DNA of 64,000 nt. Source: Hornefia butyriciproducens (GTDB lineage: Bacteria > Bacillota > Clostridia > Peptostreptococcales > Anaerovoracaceae). The notes beneath the pieces were generated by a model. That model was not told where the DNA came from and did no database searches. It saw nothing but the letters and a program-made list of their open reading frames with translations. Where the stretch lies: positions 62,001 to 126,000 of the forward strand of contig NZ_VUMZ01000001.1 of the NCBI RefSeq assembly GCF_009695915.1, given 5' to 3'. The position numbers and the translations under genes were made by a program. Within the stretch, counting starts at the first letter, position 1, and every line of letters starts with the position of its first letter. This document shows positions 26,113 to 35,463 of the stretch, one piece after another.

Positions 26113-26164
26113 GAGAATATTGAAAATAACTGATTTTCAGCGCACCCCGGCGGCATATATACCG
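26113..26164. repeat. Intergenic repeat, copy 2
   Basis: GAAAATAACTGATTTT (26122-26137) and CGGCATATATACCG (26151-26164), matching 24055-24070 and 24120-24133. It follows the stop of the cyclotransferase-like gene, so both copies lie at the same position relative to a minus-strand gene end. Confidence 0.7.
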
Positions 26165-26173
26165 GCCGGCCTG

Positions 26174-26749
26174 TCAACGTATACAGCGGCTCAGATAATC
26201 GCAGATTTCTTTTTCCGTCATCTCGGGAAAATGCTCCCGAAGCCCCGCCCGGAGAGTTTCAAGATAGGCCTCCGACGGCACATTGTAATTCTCCGTTTCT
26301 CCGTTCGTAATCGTAAGCACTTCATATCCGTCCATGATGCCTAGTGACACGACCGTATCATACCATCCCCGGCTGAATTCCGGAGGGCAGCCTCCGTTTT
26401 CCTGACAGGCAACATGACTGAACTGTTCCCGGGTAATCAGATAAGCCACGCCCTTCGCCCGGCCGGGCTTCATGATATCCAGAAACGACACGCCTCCGCC
26501 GTCCCAGGAGCAGGACGAATTTCTGAAATACATGTCATAGGGTATCTCACAGGCCCGAACTGCGCGCGGAGCCGACTTATCCTCACATGCCTCATGCCGG
26601 CTTCCTCCCCCTCTGAATTCTCCGCCGTCGATATAACTGGCGAATCTTTTCTCAAACATATTGCTTCCATAAGACATGTACCATACATAATCGCCGTCGA
26701 TTCTTCTATTGCTTCCTGTGTTTCCTGTTTCGCTTTTGTTCTTCATCAT
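26174..26749 (-). CDS. Gamma-glutamylcyclotransferase-like protein
   Basis: 191 residues from the ATG at complement 26747-26749 with GGAGGG just upstream. The N-terminal YMSYGSNMFEKRF (about 22-34 of the longer reading) is the YGSN substrate loop of the GGCT/AIG2 fold, and YNVPSEAYLETLRAGL near the end resembles its C-terminal helix. The catalytic glutamate is not obvious by eye; E in SRGWYDTVVSLG surroundings is absent, so activity is unclear. It stands alone between polC and the CAP gene, where related genomes have polC directly before rimP. Confidence 0.55.
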   Translation of the reverse strand: MMKNKSETGNTGSNRRIDGDYVWYMSYGSNMFEKRFASYIDGGEFRGGGSRHEACEDKSAPRAVRACEIPYDMYFRNSSCSWDGGGVSFLDIMKPGRAKGVAYLITREQFSHVACQENGGCPPEFSRGWYDTVVSLGIMDGYEVLTITNGETENYNVPSEAYLETLRAGLREHFPEMTEKEICDYLSRCIR

Positions 26750-26862
26750 ATGCACCCTCCTGTCTGTTTCCGTAAAGTTTATGCATAAATAATATCATCT
26801 TTACTTCTGCAGAACAGCACAACGGGTGCGCCGGTTTCACCCTGTTCAAACTTCCCGCAGGC

Positions 26863-29800
26863 CTACAGCGCCCAGCTGAGCTGATCAGTCTCCGGCAGAT
26901 CTCCGAACACTCCGTGCTCCTTCAGCACATCCACAACTGCTCTTGAAATCTTTGCCCTGTTCATGGCCTCTTCAATGGTGTCGAAAGGTTTTTCCTTATA
27001 AGCGTCTGCCAGCGATCGGGCAGCTGTCTCACCCACTCCGCTGAAGGCCGCGTAGGGCAGCAGCACCTCGCCGTCCTCCACCCAGAATTTCAGCGCTCTG
27101 GATGCGCCCAGACGCGCGTTCCGGAATTTGTAGCCCCGGGCGTACATTTCATAGGCGATCTCCAGCACCAGTTTCTCATCCTTTTCCTTGGCCGATGCGT
27201 TATTTCCCATTTTATCAATTTCATCCATCCGGTCCAGCACCGCCTGTTTTCCCCGCAGAATAACATCCGCATTAAAATTTGTGACATCACTGGAAAACAC
27301 TGTGGCATAGAATTCCGACGGATAATACACCTTATACCACGCCATACGGAAGGACATCATCACATATGCCACCGCATGCGCCCTGGGGAACATGTACTGA
27401 ATCTTGATACAGGAATCGATGTACCAGTCCGGAACACCGTGCTCCTTCATAACCTTCAGCTGCTCCGGTTTCAGCGGCCGGTTCTTCCGCACGTCCTCCA
27501 TTATTTTGAACGAGGTTTCGTTCTCGATCCCCTTGAGAATCAGATAGTTCATGATGTCGTCACGTGTCGAGATCACCTCGCGCATGGTGGCCACCCCCTG
27601 GCGGATGTAGTCCTGTGCGTTGTTCAGCCAGACATCGGTACCATGGGAAAATCCCGAGATCCGCACAAGATCCGCGAACTTGTCCGGCTTGGCGTCATCC
27701 AGCATCTGGCGGACAAAAGACGTCCCGAACTCCGGAATCGCATAACTCCCGTGGGTGAAACGATAGTCCGGATCTTTAATATCAAGCGCCTCTGTGCCGT
27801 TGAACAAAGACAGGACCTTCCGGTCCGACAGATCGACACTCAGAGGGTCTACGCCGGTCATGTCCTGAAGCTGACGGATCATAGAAGGGATATTGTGCCC
27901 AAGAATATCCAGCTTCAGCAGATTCTGATCGATTTTATGGTAGTCAAAATGAGTCGTCGTGATATCCGATTTCGAGTCATTTGCCGGACGCTGGACCGGG
28001 CAGAACTCATAGATTTCCCGGTCGTCCGGCACGATGACGATTCCTCCCGGATGCTGTCCGGTCGTCCGTTTGACACCTTCACATCCGGCGGCGAGGCGAT
28101 CGATTTCCACCTCAGTGATCTCCCTATTCGTCTCTTCCGCGAATTTGCGGACAAAGCCCTTCGCTGTCTTCTCTGCGATGGTTCCGACGGTTCCGGCCTT
28201 GAAAACATTCTTCTCTCCGAAGATTTCTCCGACGTACCGATGCGCTCTGGGCTGATACTCACTTGCAAAATTAAGGTCGATATCCGGTTCCTTGTCTCCC
28301 TTGAAGCCCAGGAATGTGGCGAACGGGATGGTGAAGCCGTCTCTGCGCATAACCGTGCCGCACTTCGGACAGTTCTTCTCCGGCATGTCTATTCCGCAGT
28401 CGTAGAGATCCATATCTCCCCACTCCAGATGCTTGCATTCCGGACAGATATAATGGGGGTTCAGCGGATTGACCTCCGTAATGCCCGCCATGGTGGCCGC
28501 AAGGGAAGAGCCGACCGATCCCCGGGAACCTACCAGATAACCGTCCTCCAGAGATTTTTTCACCAGCATCTGCGCTGACACATACATTACCGCATAACCG
28601 TTTTTGATAATCGCATTCAGTTCCGTGTCCAGTCTCTCCTGAATCGGCTCGGGCAGCGGATCCCCATAGATTTCATGGGCGCGGCTCATACACGTGGTCC
28701 GAAGCGTTTCCTCCGCCCCTTCGATTTTCGGCGGACACTTTTCCTTCGGCACCGGAAGAATATCGCTGTCGATCATTTCCGCGATACGGTTGCTGTTCTC
28801 CACTACAACTTCATACGCCTTCTCCTCGCCGAGATAGGAGAATTCCTCCAGCATCTCCTCCGTCGTCCGCAGATACAGTCCCTCGCCGTTTTCCGCATCC
28901 TTGAAGCCTTTACCCTTCATAATGATATTCCTGTAGATCGCCGATTCCGGTTCATCGTAGTGGGCGTCCGTCGTTGCTACCACAGGTTTCCCCAGTTTCT
29001 CACCCAGTGCGACAATCCGGCGGTTGATATTTCTCAGATCCTCCCAGTCACTGACCTGCGGATAGCGATCGTCGGAAATCATGAACTTGTCATTAATCAG
29101 CGGCTGGATCTCCAGATAATCATAGAAGGACGCAATCTTCTCCAGTTCTGCCTCCGGAAGTCCCTCCCGGACCGCCCGGTAGACCTCTCCCGCTTCACAG
29201 GCAGAGCCGAGAATAATTCCCTCTCGATACTTCTGAATCACAGACCTGGGAAGCCTCGGGCGGCGATAGAAATAATTAATATGAGAAGTGGAAACCAGCT
29301 TGTACATATTTTTCATTCCCGCCTGCGTCTTCACCAGAAGAATGATATGGCTGGTGCGGACAGGATCCTGTTTGGTTCCTTTGTAGTCGATGTTTCCATC
29401 TTCGTCGATACGGTCTCTGTCCTCGAAAACATATCCTTCCATACCGAAGATGACCCGGATCGGATTGCCGTTTTCCGTACAACTGTTCGCCGCTTTAAGC
29501 GCATCGGGATATCCCTGCACCACGCCGTGATCAGTGATCGCCACCGCCGGCTGTCCCCAGTCAGCCGCCGTCTTCACCAGTTTATCCACATCATTCAGGC
29601 CGTCCATATCGCTCATCTTGGTATGCGCGTGAAGTTCCACCCTCTTCTTTCCCGGGTAATTGTCCTGTCTGCGCGGAGCCTCTCCGATCTCAATCGCCCG
29701 GACCATCACGTCCAGACTGTGATCCCACCGGTTCCACTCCGTTTCTCCTGCTGCTGTGATGTACGTTCCCGCCTTCAGTTTATTGCCGATCTCCTCCCAT

Positions 29801-30642
29801 TCGTCGTTTTTTATGAAAAATTTCAGCTTGGCGGAGAATTCTTTGTCTGTGACCAGCAGCATGATCAGCGATTTATCGTTCCGGACCGGTCTTGTATCCA
29901 CATGAAAAATCGTACCGGCCACTGTCACTCTTCCGGTATCAGCCTGAAGATCTTTCAGGGGCGTCACAGTCCCGCCCAGATTTTTCGTCAGAAGCATGCG
30001 GCCTCCCCTGCGCCGATCTGTTTTCTTTTCAAGTGTAAAGGCTCTCGGCGCGGGTGCGGATTTCACTGCCTTCACGGCTTTCTCCGACCTTGCGGCGTGC
30101 TCCTTCATTTCTCTCCTGGCGTGCTGTTCCAGAGCTTTCTCCGCCTCGTCGTAACTCTCCTCGTCATTATAGAACAAAACGCGGTACTGCCGATTCATCG
30201 CACGGCGCACTTCACCCTCGAGTTCTCTCGCAGCGCAGCTGTTCAGGTGATCCGTCGCAATCCGTCCCAGAGCGCCGATACGTATGCAGTCCTCGTCGAT
30301 TTCGATGCTGCCCGCCCTCACTGCATTCGTCATCGAGGAATCACACCGCTCGATCAGAATCGGAATCAGGTCCCGAAGCGCGGTCATCCGATCCGTCGCC
30401 AGATTTTCCCAGTCATAATCATAATATACGTTCACCGAAAGTGCATCCGGTACCGCCATCGCCAGCAGATCCTTCACCTTTTTCTGTTCCTCTGCGGACA
30501 TAACAAAATTAAGACCGATTCTAACATTCAATCCATAGTCCTCGCCATGGACGAAAGCATCCTCGATCTCGCACCGGATCTGCTCCCGGTCTGTACCGGA
30601 GAACCGCTCCCAGTTGATGCTGTTTTCAAATAAACTGTTCAT
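26863..30642 (-). CDS. polC: DNA polymerase III PolC-type alpha subunit lacking the exonuclease insert
   Basis: 1259 residues; usual PolC is about 1430-1460. N-terminal domain (1-200), OB fold (about 216-325), PHP domain starting ELHAHTKMSDMDG (336-348), palm with PDIDLNF catalytic aspartates and FDYHKIDQNLLKLDILG, and a four-cysteine zinc site CPECKH...NCPKCG. In standard PolC a DnaQ-like 3'-5' exonuclease (FDxETTG motif) interrupts the PHP domain. Here the PHP halves join through a short segment, residues about 405-430 (EDRDRIDEDGNIDYKGTKQD), and no DEDD exonuclease motif is present. ATG overlaps the ispG stop by four bases with GGAGGGG upstream. Confidence 0.94.
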   Translation of the reverse strand: MNSLFENSINWERFSGTDREQIRCEIEDAFVHGEDYGLNVRIGLNFVMSAEEQKKVKDLLAMAVPDALSVNVYYDYDWENLATDRMTALRDLIPILIERCDSSMTNAVRAGSIEIDEDCIRIGALGRIATDHLNSCAARELEGEVRRAMNRQYRVLFYNDEESYDEAEKALEQHARREMKEHAARSEKAVKAVKSAPAPRAFTLEKKTDRRRGGRMLLTKNLGGTVTPLKDLQADTGRVTVAGTIFHVDTRPVRNDKSLIMLLVTDKEFSAKLKFFIKNDEWEEIGNKLKAGTYITAAGETEWNRWDHSLDVMVRAIEIGEAPRRQDNYPGKKRVELHAHTKMSDMDGLNDVDKLVKTAADWGQPAVAITDHGVVQGYPDALKAANSCTENGNPIRVIFGMEGYVFEDRDRIDEDGNIDYKGTKQDPVRTSHIILLVKTQAGMKNMYKLVSTSHINYFYRRPRLPRSVIQKYREGIILGSACEAGEVYRAVREGLPEAELEKIASFYDYLEIQPLINDKFMISDDRYPQVSDWEDLRNINRRIVALGEKLGKPVVATTDAHYDEPESAIYRNIIMKGKGFKDAENGEGLYLRTTEEMLEEFSYLGEEKAYEVVVENSNRIAEMIDSDILPVPKEKCPPKIEGAEETLRTTCMSRAHEIYGDPLPEPIQERLDTELNAIIKNGYAVMYVSAQMLVKKSLEDGYLVGSRGSVGSSLAATMAGITEVNPLNPHYICPECKHLEWGDMDLYDCGIDMPEKNCPKCGTVMRRDGFTIPFATFLGFKGDKEPDIDLNFASEYQPRAHRYVGEIFGEKNVFKAGTVGTIAEKTAKGFVRKFAEETNREITEVEIDRLAAGCEGVKRTTGQHPGGIVIVPDDREIYEFCPVQRPANDSKSDITTTHFDYHKIDQNLLKLDILGHNIPSMIRQLQDMTGVDPLSVDLSDRKVLSLFNGTEALDIKDPDYRFTHGSYAIPEFGTSFVRQMLDDAKPDKFADLVRISGFSHGTDVWLNNAQDYIRQGVATMREVISTRDDIMNYLILKGIENETSFKIMEDVRKNRPLKPEQLKVMKEHGVPDWYIDSCIKIQYMFPRAHAVAYVMMSFRMAWYKVYYPSEFYATVFSSDVTNFNADVILRGKQAVLDRMDEIDKMGNNASAKEKDEKLVLEIAYEMYARGYKFRNARLGASRALKFWVEDGEVLLPYAAFSGVGETAARSLADAYKEKPFDTIEEAMNRAKISRAVVDVLKEHGVFGDLPETDQLSWAL

Positions 30643-31694
30643 ACCCCTCCGTTTTCCCTGATCACACGGATCAGTTCCTCTGCCAGTTCATTCTCCGCGA
30701 CTGTGGCGATTACCTTTCCCTTTGCGATAATCAGGCCCTTCCCGTCGCCGCCGCAGCAGCCGAAATCAGCCTCCGCCGCTTCTCCGGGACCGTTCACCGC
30801 ACAGCCCATGACTGCGACCTTCAGACCGGACGGAAGATCTTCCATTGCTGAAAGCCTGCGGTCAACCTCTTCCGCAAGGCTTTCCAGATCAATCCCGGTA
30901 CGCCCGCAGGTCGGGCAGGACACCAGGTCATACCGGCTTTTCCGGATGCCCAGAGATTCCAGAAGTTCTCTGGCGAACACAACCTCCTCCACAGGATCTG
31001 CGGTCAGTGACACACGAACTGTATCTCCGATTCCCGCCAGAAGCAGACCGCCGATTCCGGCCGCAGATTTGATCTTTCCGCGGCGCACTGTTCCCGCCTC
31101 CGTGATTCCGATATGGAAAGGATGCTCCGTCCTCGCAGCGGCAATTCTGTGGGCTTCGTAATTCATCCGGACATCTGAGGCCTTCATGGAAACGACGATA
31201 TCGTCAAAATCCATATCTTCCAGACGTTTCACGTTCCTCAGAGCGCTTTCTGCAAGCCCCTCTGCCGTCACTCCACCGTTTTTCCTCACAATATCCTTCT
31301 CCAGGGAGCCGGAATTTACGCCGACACGGATGGGTATCCCGGCCGATTTCGCCGCCTTCACCACTTTTCTTACTCTGTCGTCGTCTCCGATATTCCCCGG
31401 ATTAATGCGAATCTTGTCCGCTCCGGCCCGGATTGCCTCGATGGCCAGCCTGTAGTCGAAGTGAATATCCGCAACCAGCGGTTTATCCGTTTTCCGTCGT
31501 ACTCTCGCAAAAACCTCCGCCGCCTCCCGGTCCGGCACAGCGATGCGTATGATATCACACCCTGCATCCGTCAGGCGGGCCACCTGCTCACAGATTCCCT
31601 TTTCATCCCGGGAATCCGCATTCGTCATTGACTGTATTGAAACCGGTGCACCGCCGCCCACTGCGACATCACGCACCATTACCTGCTTACTCAT
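30639..31694 (-). CDS. ispG: 4-hydroxy-3-methylbut-2-enyl-diphosphate synthase (flavodoxin)
   Basis: 351 residues. Penultimate step of the MEP isoprenoid pathway, an [4Fe-4S] enzyme. The N-terminal TIM barrel has VSIQSMTNADSRD and RINPGNIGDD; the C-terminal cluster ligands are in SCPTCGRTG and MGCAVNGPGEA. Short bacterial form. Overlaps rseP upstream and polC downstream by four bases each. Confidence 0.97.
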   Translation of the reverse strand: MSKQVMVRDVAVGGGAPVSIQSMTNADSRDEKGICEQVARLTDAGCDIIRIAVPDREAAEVFARVRRKTDKPLVADIHFDYRLAIEAIRAGADKIRINPGNIGDDDRVRKVVKAAKSAGIPIRVGVNSGSLEKDIVRKNGGVTAEGLAESALRNVKRLEDMDFDDIVVSMKASDVRMNYEAHRIAAARTEHPFHIGITEAGTVRRGKIKSAAGIGGLLLAGIGDTVRVSLTADPVEEVVFARELLESLGIRKSRYDLVSCPTCGRTGIDLESLAEEVDRRLSAMEDLPSGLKVAVMGCAVNGPGEAAEADFGCCGGDGKGLIIAKGKVIATVAENELAEELIRVIRENGGV

Positions 31695-32686
31695 GTCAGA
31701 AGCCTCTCAATATCATTCCATGTAACAAAGATCATCAGAAGCAGAAGAAGCGCCATCCCAGCACCGTGAACCGCTGCTTCCTGCCGGTCCGTAATCGCTT
31801 TTCCGGTAAAAAGCCGGATAATCACGAACAGGATCCGTCCCCCGTCCAGCGCAGGAAACGGAAGCATATTGAAAATCGCCAGATTCAGACTGATCAGCGC
31901 AACCAGATAGAAGAAATTAATCAGACCGGCCTTTTCCGTCTGGTGAACCAGCGAAACCATCCCGACCGGACCGGAAAGATCGTCCGCCTTCACGTGACCG
32001 GTCGCCAGCTGTTTCAGTGCGCCGAACAGACTGCGGGTCATCGACCAGGAGCCCGTGATTCCGTTTCTGACGGCGAGTAGCGGACTGTGTGTCACCATCG
32101 GCGTAATACCGATCACATACCGGCTGTCCTGCTTCACAGGCGTGACATAGAGCGTTTTCTCAGTTCCGTTCCGCGTCACAGTGATACTGCGCGTATCATC
32201 GCTCCCCGACAGTGCCGTGGAAAGATCACTCCACTTCTGAATCTCCCTGCCGTCTACAGAAACGATTCTGTCTCCCCGGGAGAGGCCGGCCTTTGCCGCC
32301 GGCATTCCCTTCTGCACCCGGTCGACGGTTGTCGTCGCCGCACCGATGACGCCGAACATTATGGACAGAACCAGAATCGCGATCAGCACATTCATCGCCG
32401 AGCCCGCCACGAGCACGGTGATTCTGGCCCATGCGGGTTTGTTGACAAATGCGTCTTCCTCGTCTGATTCCTCATTCTCCCCTTCCATCGCGCAATAGCC
32501 GCCGACAGGAAACGCCCGTATGGAATACAGCGTTTCCCGGCCCTGTTTTTTGTACAAAGCAGGCCCCATGCCGAAGGCGAACTCGTTGACGCGGACGCCC
32601 ACCGCCTTCGCCGCGACAAAATGTCCCAGCTCATGCGGGAATATTAAAAGCACGAATAAAACAATTGCCAGTATAATTGTCAGCAT
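31691..32686 (-). CDS. rseP: Site-2 intramembrane zinc protease RseP
   Basis: 331 residues. Cleaves transmembrane substrates such as anti-sigma factors and signal peptide remnants. Zinc motif HELGH at 18-22 in the first membrane helix, GGYCAMEGE, one PDZ domain (about 120-200, KAGLSRGDRIVSVDG), and the second zinc-ligand motif NMLPFPALDGGR near 280. Four membrane segments. Sits between dxr and ispG, the ordinary order; overlaps dxr by seven bases. Confidence 0.95.
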   Translation of the reverse strand: MLTIILAIVLFVLLIFPHELGHFVAAKAVGVRVNEFAFGMGPALYKKQGRETLYSIRAFPVGGYCAMEGENEESDEEDAFVNKPAWARITVLVAGSAMNVLIAILVLSIMFGVIGAATTTVDRVQKGMPAAKAGLSRGDRIVSVDGREIQKWSDLSTALSGSDDTRSITVTRNGTEKTLYVTPVKQDSRYVIGITPMVTHSPLLAVRNGITGSWSMTRSLFGALKQLATGHVKADDLSGPVGMVSLVHQTEKAGLINFFYLVALISLNLAIFNMLPFPALDGGRILFVIIRLFTGKAITDRQEAAVHGAGMALLLLLMIFVTWNDIERLLT

Positions 32687-33822
32687 ATGCTACTCTCTGT
32701 TTCTCTTCTCGTTTCCCCGTCGATTTCCAGAATCTCCTCCAGTTCAGGCTCCTCAACCCGTTCATGCCGATTCAGCATCCGTTCGATACCGTCGGCGATA
32801 TCGGTGAATCCGATCCTGCGGTCCAGAAACGCCTGAACCAGAACCTCATTGGCGGCGTTCAGCACCACCGGGCAGCTGCCGCCTGCCCGCGCAGCCTGAA
32901 TCGCCAGATCAAGACAGCGGAACACACGGGGATTCGGCCGCCGGAAGGTCAGCTCTGAAGCCGCTCCAAAGAAGTCCAGAGTTTCTCCTTTTGTTTCCAG
33001 ACGGTCCGGATATCCCAGCGCCACACTGATGGGGATCTTCATATCCGGAACGCCCATCTGCGCCAGAACAGAACGATCTGCGAATTCCACACCGGAGTGT
33101 ATAACGCTCTGCGGATGAATCAGCACCTGAATCTTATCGATTCCCACGCCGAAAAGCCACATGGCTTCAATCATTTCCAGGCCTTTGTTCATCATGGTCG
33201 CAGAATCGATGGTAATCTTCCGTCCCATGCTCCAGTTCGGATGCTGCAGCGCCATCTCCGGCGTCACATCCGCCAGTTTCTCCGCGGTCCAGTCCCGGAA
33301 AGGTCCCCCGGAAGCCGTCAGCAGGATCCTGCGGATCTTCTTGCCCCGGTTTCCCTCGAGGCACTGAAAAATCGCACTGTGCTCGCTGTCCACAGGAAGC
33401 ATCGCTACGCCGTTTTCCTCCACGGCGTTCATTATGACGGCTCCGCCGGCCACCAGCGTTTCTTTGTTCGCCAGCGCAATGTCATGACCCGCGGCAATGG
33501 CTCGATAAGTGGGAACGAGGCCCCGCATCCCCATCAGGGCGTTAAGCAGGATGTCACAGTCCGACACCGCAGCCTCCTCCAGTCCCTCTGCTCCGTAAAC
33601 AAAGGAAACTCCCGGAAATTCCCAGGCGAGCTCCGCCGCGTCCTCCCGGCGTTCACAGCAGGCAAGCCTCGGTTTATACTGTTCGATCTGCCGGCGGAAC
33701 AGTTCTGTATTGCGCCCGCAGGTCAGCGCCTCGACCTGAAAGAGTCCGGGGTTATCATCTATCACCGACAGCGCCTGTGTTCCGATGGAACCGGTGCTGC
33801 CCAGAATCGTTACCTTTTTCAT
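32680..33822 (-). CDS. dxr: 1-deoxy-D-xylulose-5-phosphate reductoisomerase
   Basis: 380 residues. First committed step of the MEP pathway, NADPH-dependent. LGSTGSIG (7-14) binds NADPH; ANKETLVAGG and VDSEHSAIFQCLEG carry the metal and substrate residues; GPFRDW and HPNWSMGRKITIDSATMMNKGLE are present. Full length. Lies 19 bases after cdsA. Confidence 0.97.
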   Translation of the reverse strand: MKKVTILGSTGSIGTQALSVIDDNPGLFQVEALTCGRNTELFRRQIEQYKPRLACCERREDAAELAWEFPGVSFVYGAEGLEEAAVSDCDILLNALMGMRGLVPTYRAIAAGHDIALANKETLVAGGAVIMNAVEENGVAMLPVDSEHSAIFQCLEGNRGKKIRRILLTASGGPFRDWTAEKLADVTPEMALQHPNWSMGRKITIDSATMMNKGLEMIEAMWLFGVGIDKIQVLIHPQSVIHSGVEFADRSVLAQMGVPDMKIPISVALGYPDRLETKGETLDFFGAASELTFRRPNPRVFRCLDLAIQAARAGGSCPVVLNAANEVLVQAFLDRRIGFTDIADGIERMLNRHERVEEPELEEILEIDGETRRETESSIC

Positions 33823-33841
33823 CGCTCACTCCTGTTTCATC

Positions 33842-34642
33842 TTATCCCAGCTGAAAATGAACCATTACAATGGCAATATAGTAATACACAAACGGCGCCG
33901 TAAAGAAGACGCTGTCAAACCGGTCCATTATGCCGCCATGCCCCGGGATCAGTTTGCCGTAGTCCTTGATCCCCATCTTCCTCTTATATGCAGAAGCTGT
34001 CAGATCTCCACACATGGAAACCGGCGAGCCGACAAACCCGATGATCAGGCAATGGATCAGATACTCCGGGCACAGGAAATATCCGAACAATCCGCATACC
34101 AGAACGCTTCCGATCACGCCGCCGGCCGCGCCCTCCCAGGTTTTCTTGGGGCTCAGATGCGGCGTCATCTTGTGTTTTCCCAGGAACACCCCGGTGAAAT
34201 ACGCGAAGATATCAGATCCGAAAGCGCAGAGAAGACAGAGCCATACCATAATCTGATAAGGACCGCTCTGATCGATCAGGACAAAATGATAAGAGAAAAA
34301 TTCGATATAGATAATTCCTATGATTGTTGCCATCGCATCCGTCGGCGTCCTCTTTTCCACATTGAACATATACAGGGAACCTGCCATGATCACTGCAGTC
34401 AGCCAACCCATGATCAGCACCGGCTGCCCCGGCCATAGTCCGTTGATCAGATACAGAGCGAACAGCGCGACGCCGGCGATGGGCATGGACGGATGGATGT
34501 CCATATTCCGAAATCCGTTGTAAAACTCCCTCACGCCGACAAAACCGATAAAGATGCACAGCGCGGCCAGCCAGTAACTCCCCAGATACACCAGGATCAC
34601 CAGCGGGACCATACAAAATCCGGATATGATTCTCGTCTTCAT
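33842..34642 (-). CDS. cdsA: Phosphatidate cytidylyltransferase
   Basis: 266 residues from the ATG at complement 34640-34642, one base after the uppS stop. Forms CDP-diacylglycerol for phospholipid synthesis in the membrane. About eight hydrophobic segments; the signature SPKKTWEGAAGG and the C-terminal GDLTASAYKRKMGIKDYGKLIPGHGGIMDRFDS are conserved (seen as IKDYGKLIPGHGGIMDR). Confidence 0.95.
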   Translation of the reverse strand: MKTRIISGFCMVPLVILVYLGSYWLAALCIFIGFVGVREFYNGFRNMDIHPSMPIAGVALFALYLINGLWPGQPVLIMGWLTAVIMAGSLYMFNVEKRTPTDAMATIIGIIYIEFFSYHFVLIDQSGPYQIMVWLCLLCAFGSDIFAYFTGVFLGKHKMTPHLSPKKTWEGAAGGVIGSVLVCGLFGYFLCPEYLIHCLIIGFVGSPVSMCGDLTASAYKRKMGIKDYGKLIPGHGGIMDRFDSVFFTAPFVYYYIAIVMVHFQLG

Positions 34643-34643
34643 A

Positions 34644-35366
34644 TTATTTTCGTCCTCCAAATCTTCTGTCACGGCTCTGGTACCGTTCAATCAGCGTTTC
34701 AAACTCCTCCGGCGTGAAATCCGGCCACAGCGTGTCCGTGAAGATGAACTCGCTGTAGGCGCTCTGCCACAAAAGGAAGTTGGACAGCCGCTCCTCTCCG
34801 CTGGTGCGGATGATCAGATCCGGATCCGGAACATTTCCGCATTCCTCTCCGGTATACAGACGTCGGCTGATCATTTCCTCTGTAACCTCTCCCTGAAGAC
34901 GACCTTCCCGAACATCCTGCACGATGCTGTTCACCGCCCTGGTGATCTCATTCCGGCTGCCGTAGTTCAGTGCGATGTTGAACTGCATTCCCGTGTTGTC
35001 CTTTGTGGTTTCCAGCGTGTCCTCCAGGCTTTTTTTCGCCGCCGCGGGAATTACGCTGTAATCCCCCAGAGCCCTGACCCTGACGTTTTTTTCGTCCAGT
35101 TCCGCAAGATCCAGCCGGACAAACTTCACCAGAAGTCTGAATATCCCCGAAACCTCCTCCTCTGACCGTTTCCAGTTTTCCGTGGAAAAGGCATATACGG
35201 TCAGATAGCGGATTCCAAGATCCGAAGCCCGGCGCACGATTTCCTTCATGGCGTTCATGCCGGCATTGTGCCCGCTCAGCCGGCTCACATTGTTTCTTTT
35301 CGCCCATCTGCCGTTGCCATCCATGATGACTGCGACGTGGGTCGGCATTCTGTCTAAATCCAGCAT
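34644..35366 (-). CDS. uppS: Isoprenyl transferase (undecaprenyl diphosphate synthase)
   Basis: 240 residues. Cis-prenyltransferase building the lipid carrier for cell wall synthesis. MDGNGRWAKRN with catalytic D16, LTVYAFSTENWKR, and the C-terminal DLIIRTSGEERLSNFLLWQ and DTLWPDF are all typical. A terminator hairpin at 35385-35408 separates it from frr, so some of its transcription may need another start or readthrough. Confidence 0.97.
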   Translation of the reverse strand: MLDLDRMPTHVAVIMDGNGRWAKRNNVSRLSGHNAGMNAMKEIVRRASDLGIRYLTVYAFSTENWKRSEEEVSGIFRLLVKFVRLDLAELDEKNVRVRALGDYSVIPAAAKKSLEDTLETTKDNTGMQFNIALNYGSRNEITRAVNSIVQDVREGRLQGEVTEEMISRRLYTGEECGNVPDPDLIIRTSGEERLSNFLLWQSAYSEFIFTDTLWPDFTPEEFETLIERYQSRDRRFGGRK

Positions 35367-35382
35367 TATTCTCCAATATCCG

Positions 35383-35408
35383 AAAAGCGCCGCCGCGAGG
35401 CGGCGCTT
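35383..35408 (-). terminator. Hairpin between frr and uppS
   Basis: Minus strand AAGCGCCGCC, loop TCGC, GGCGGCGCTT followed by TTCGG; a 10-bp GC-rich stem with only a short T-run, so a partial terminator or processing site. Confidence 0.65.
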
Positions 35409-35463
35409 CCAACATAAATCAATGTGGCTGCAACCGCAGCCACACCGAACCAGTTTTTGTTAC

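Noticed and set aside
24050-26164. Calling the repeat-flanked CAP gene a transposon
   Set aside because: No transposase, terminal inverted repeats or target-site duplication seen; the repeats are short and at gene ends.
28675-30633. Plus-strand frame of 652 codons
   Set aside because: Antisense to polC, with shadow composition only.
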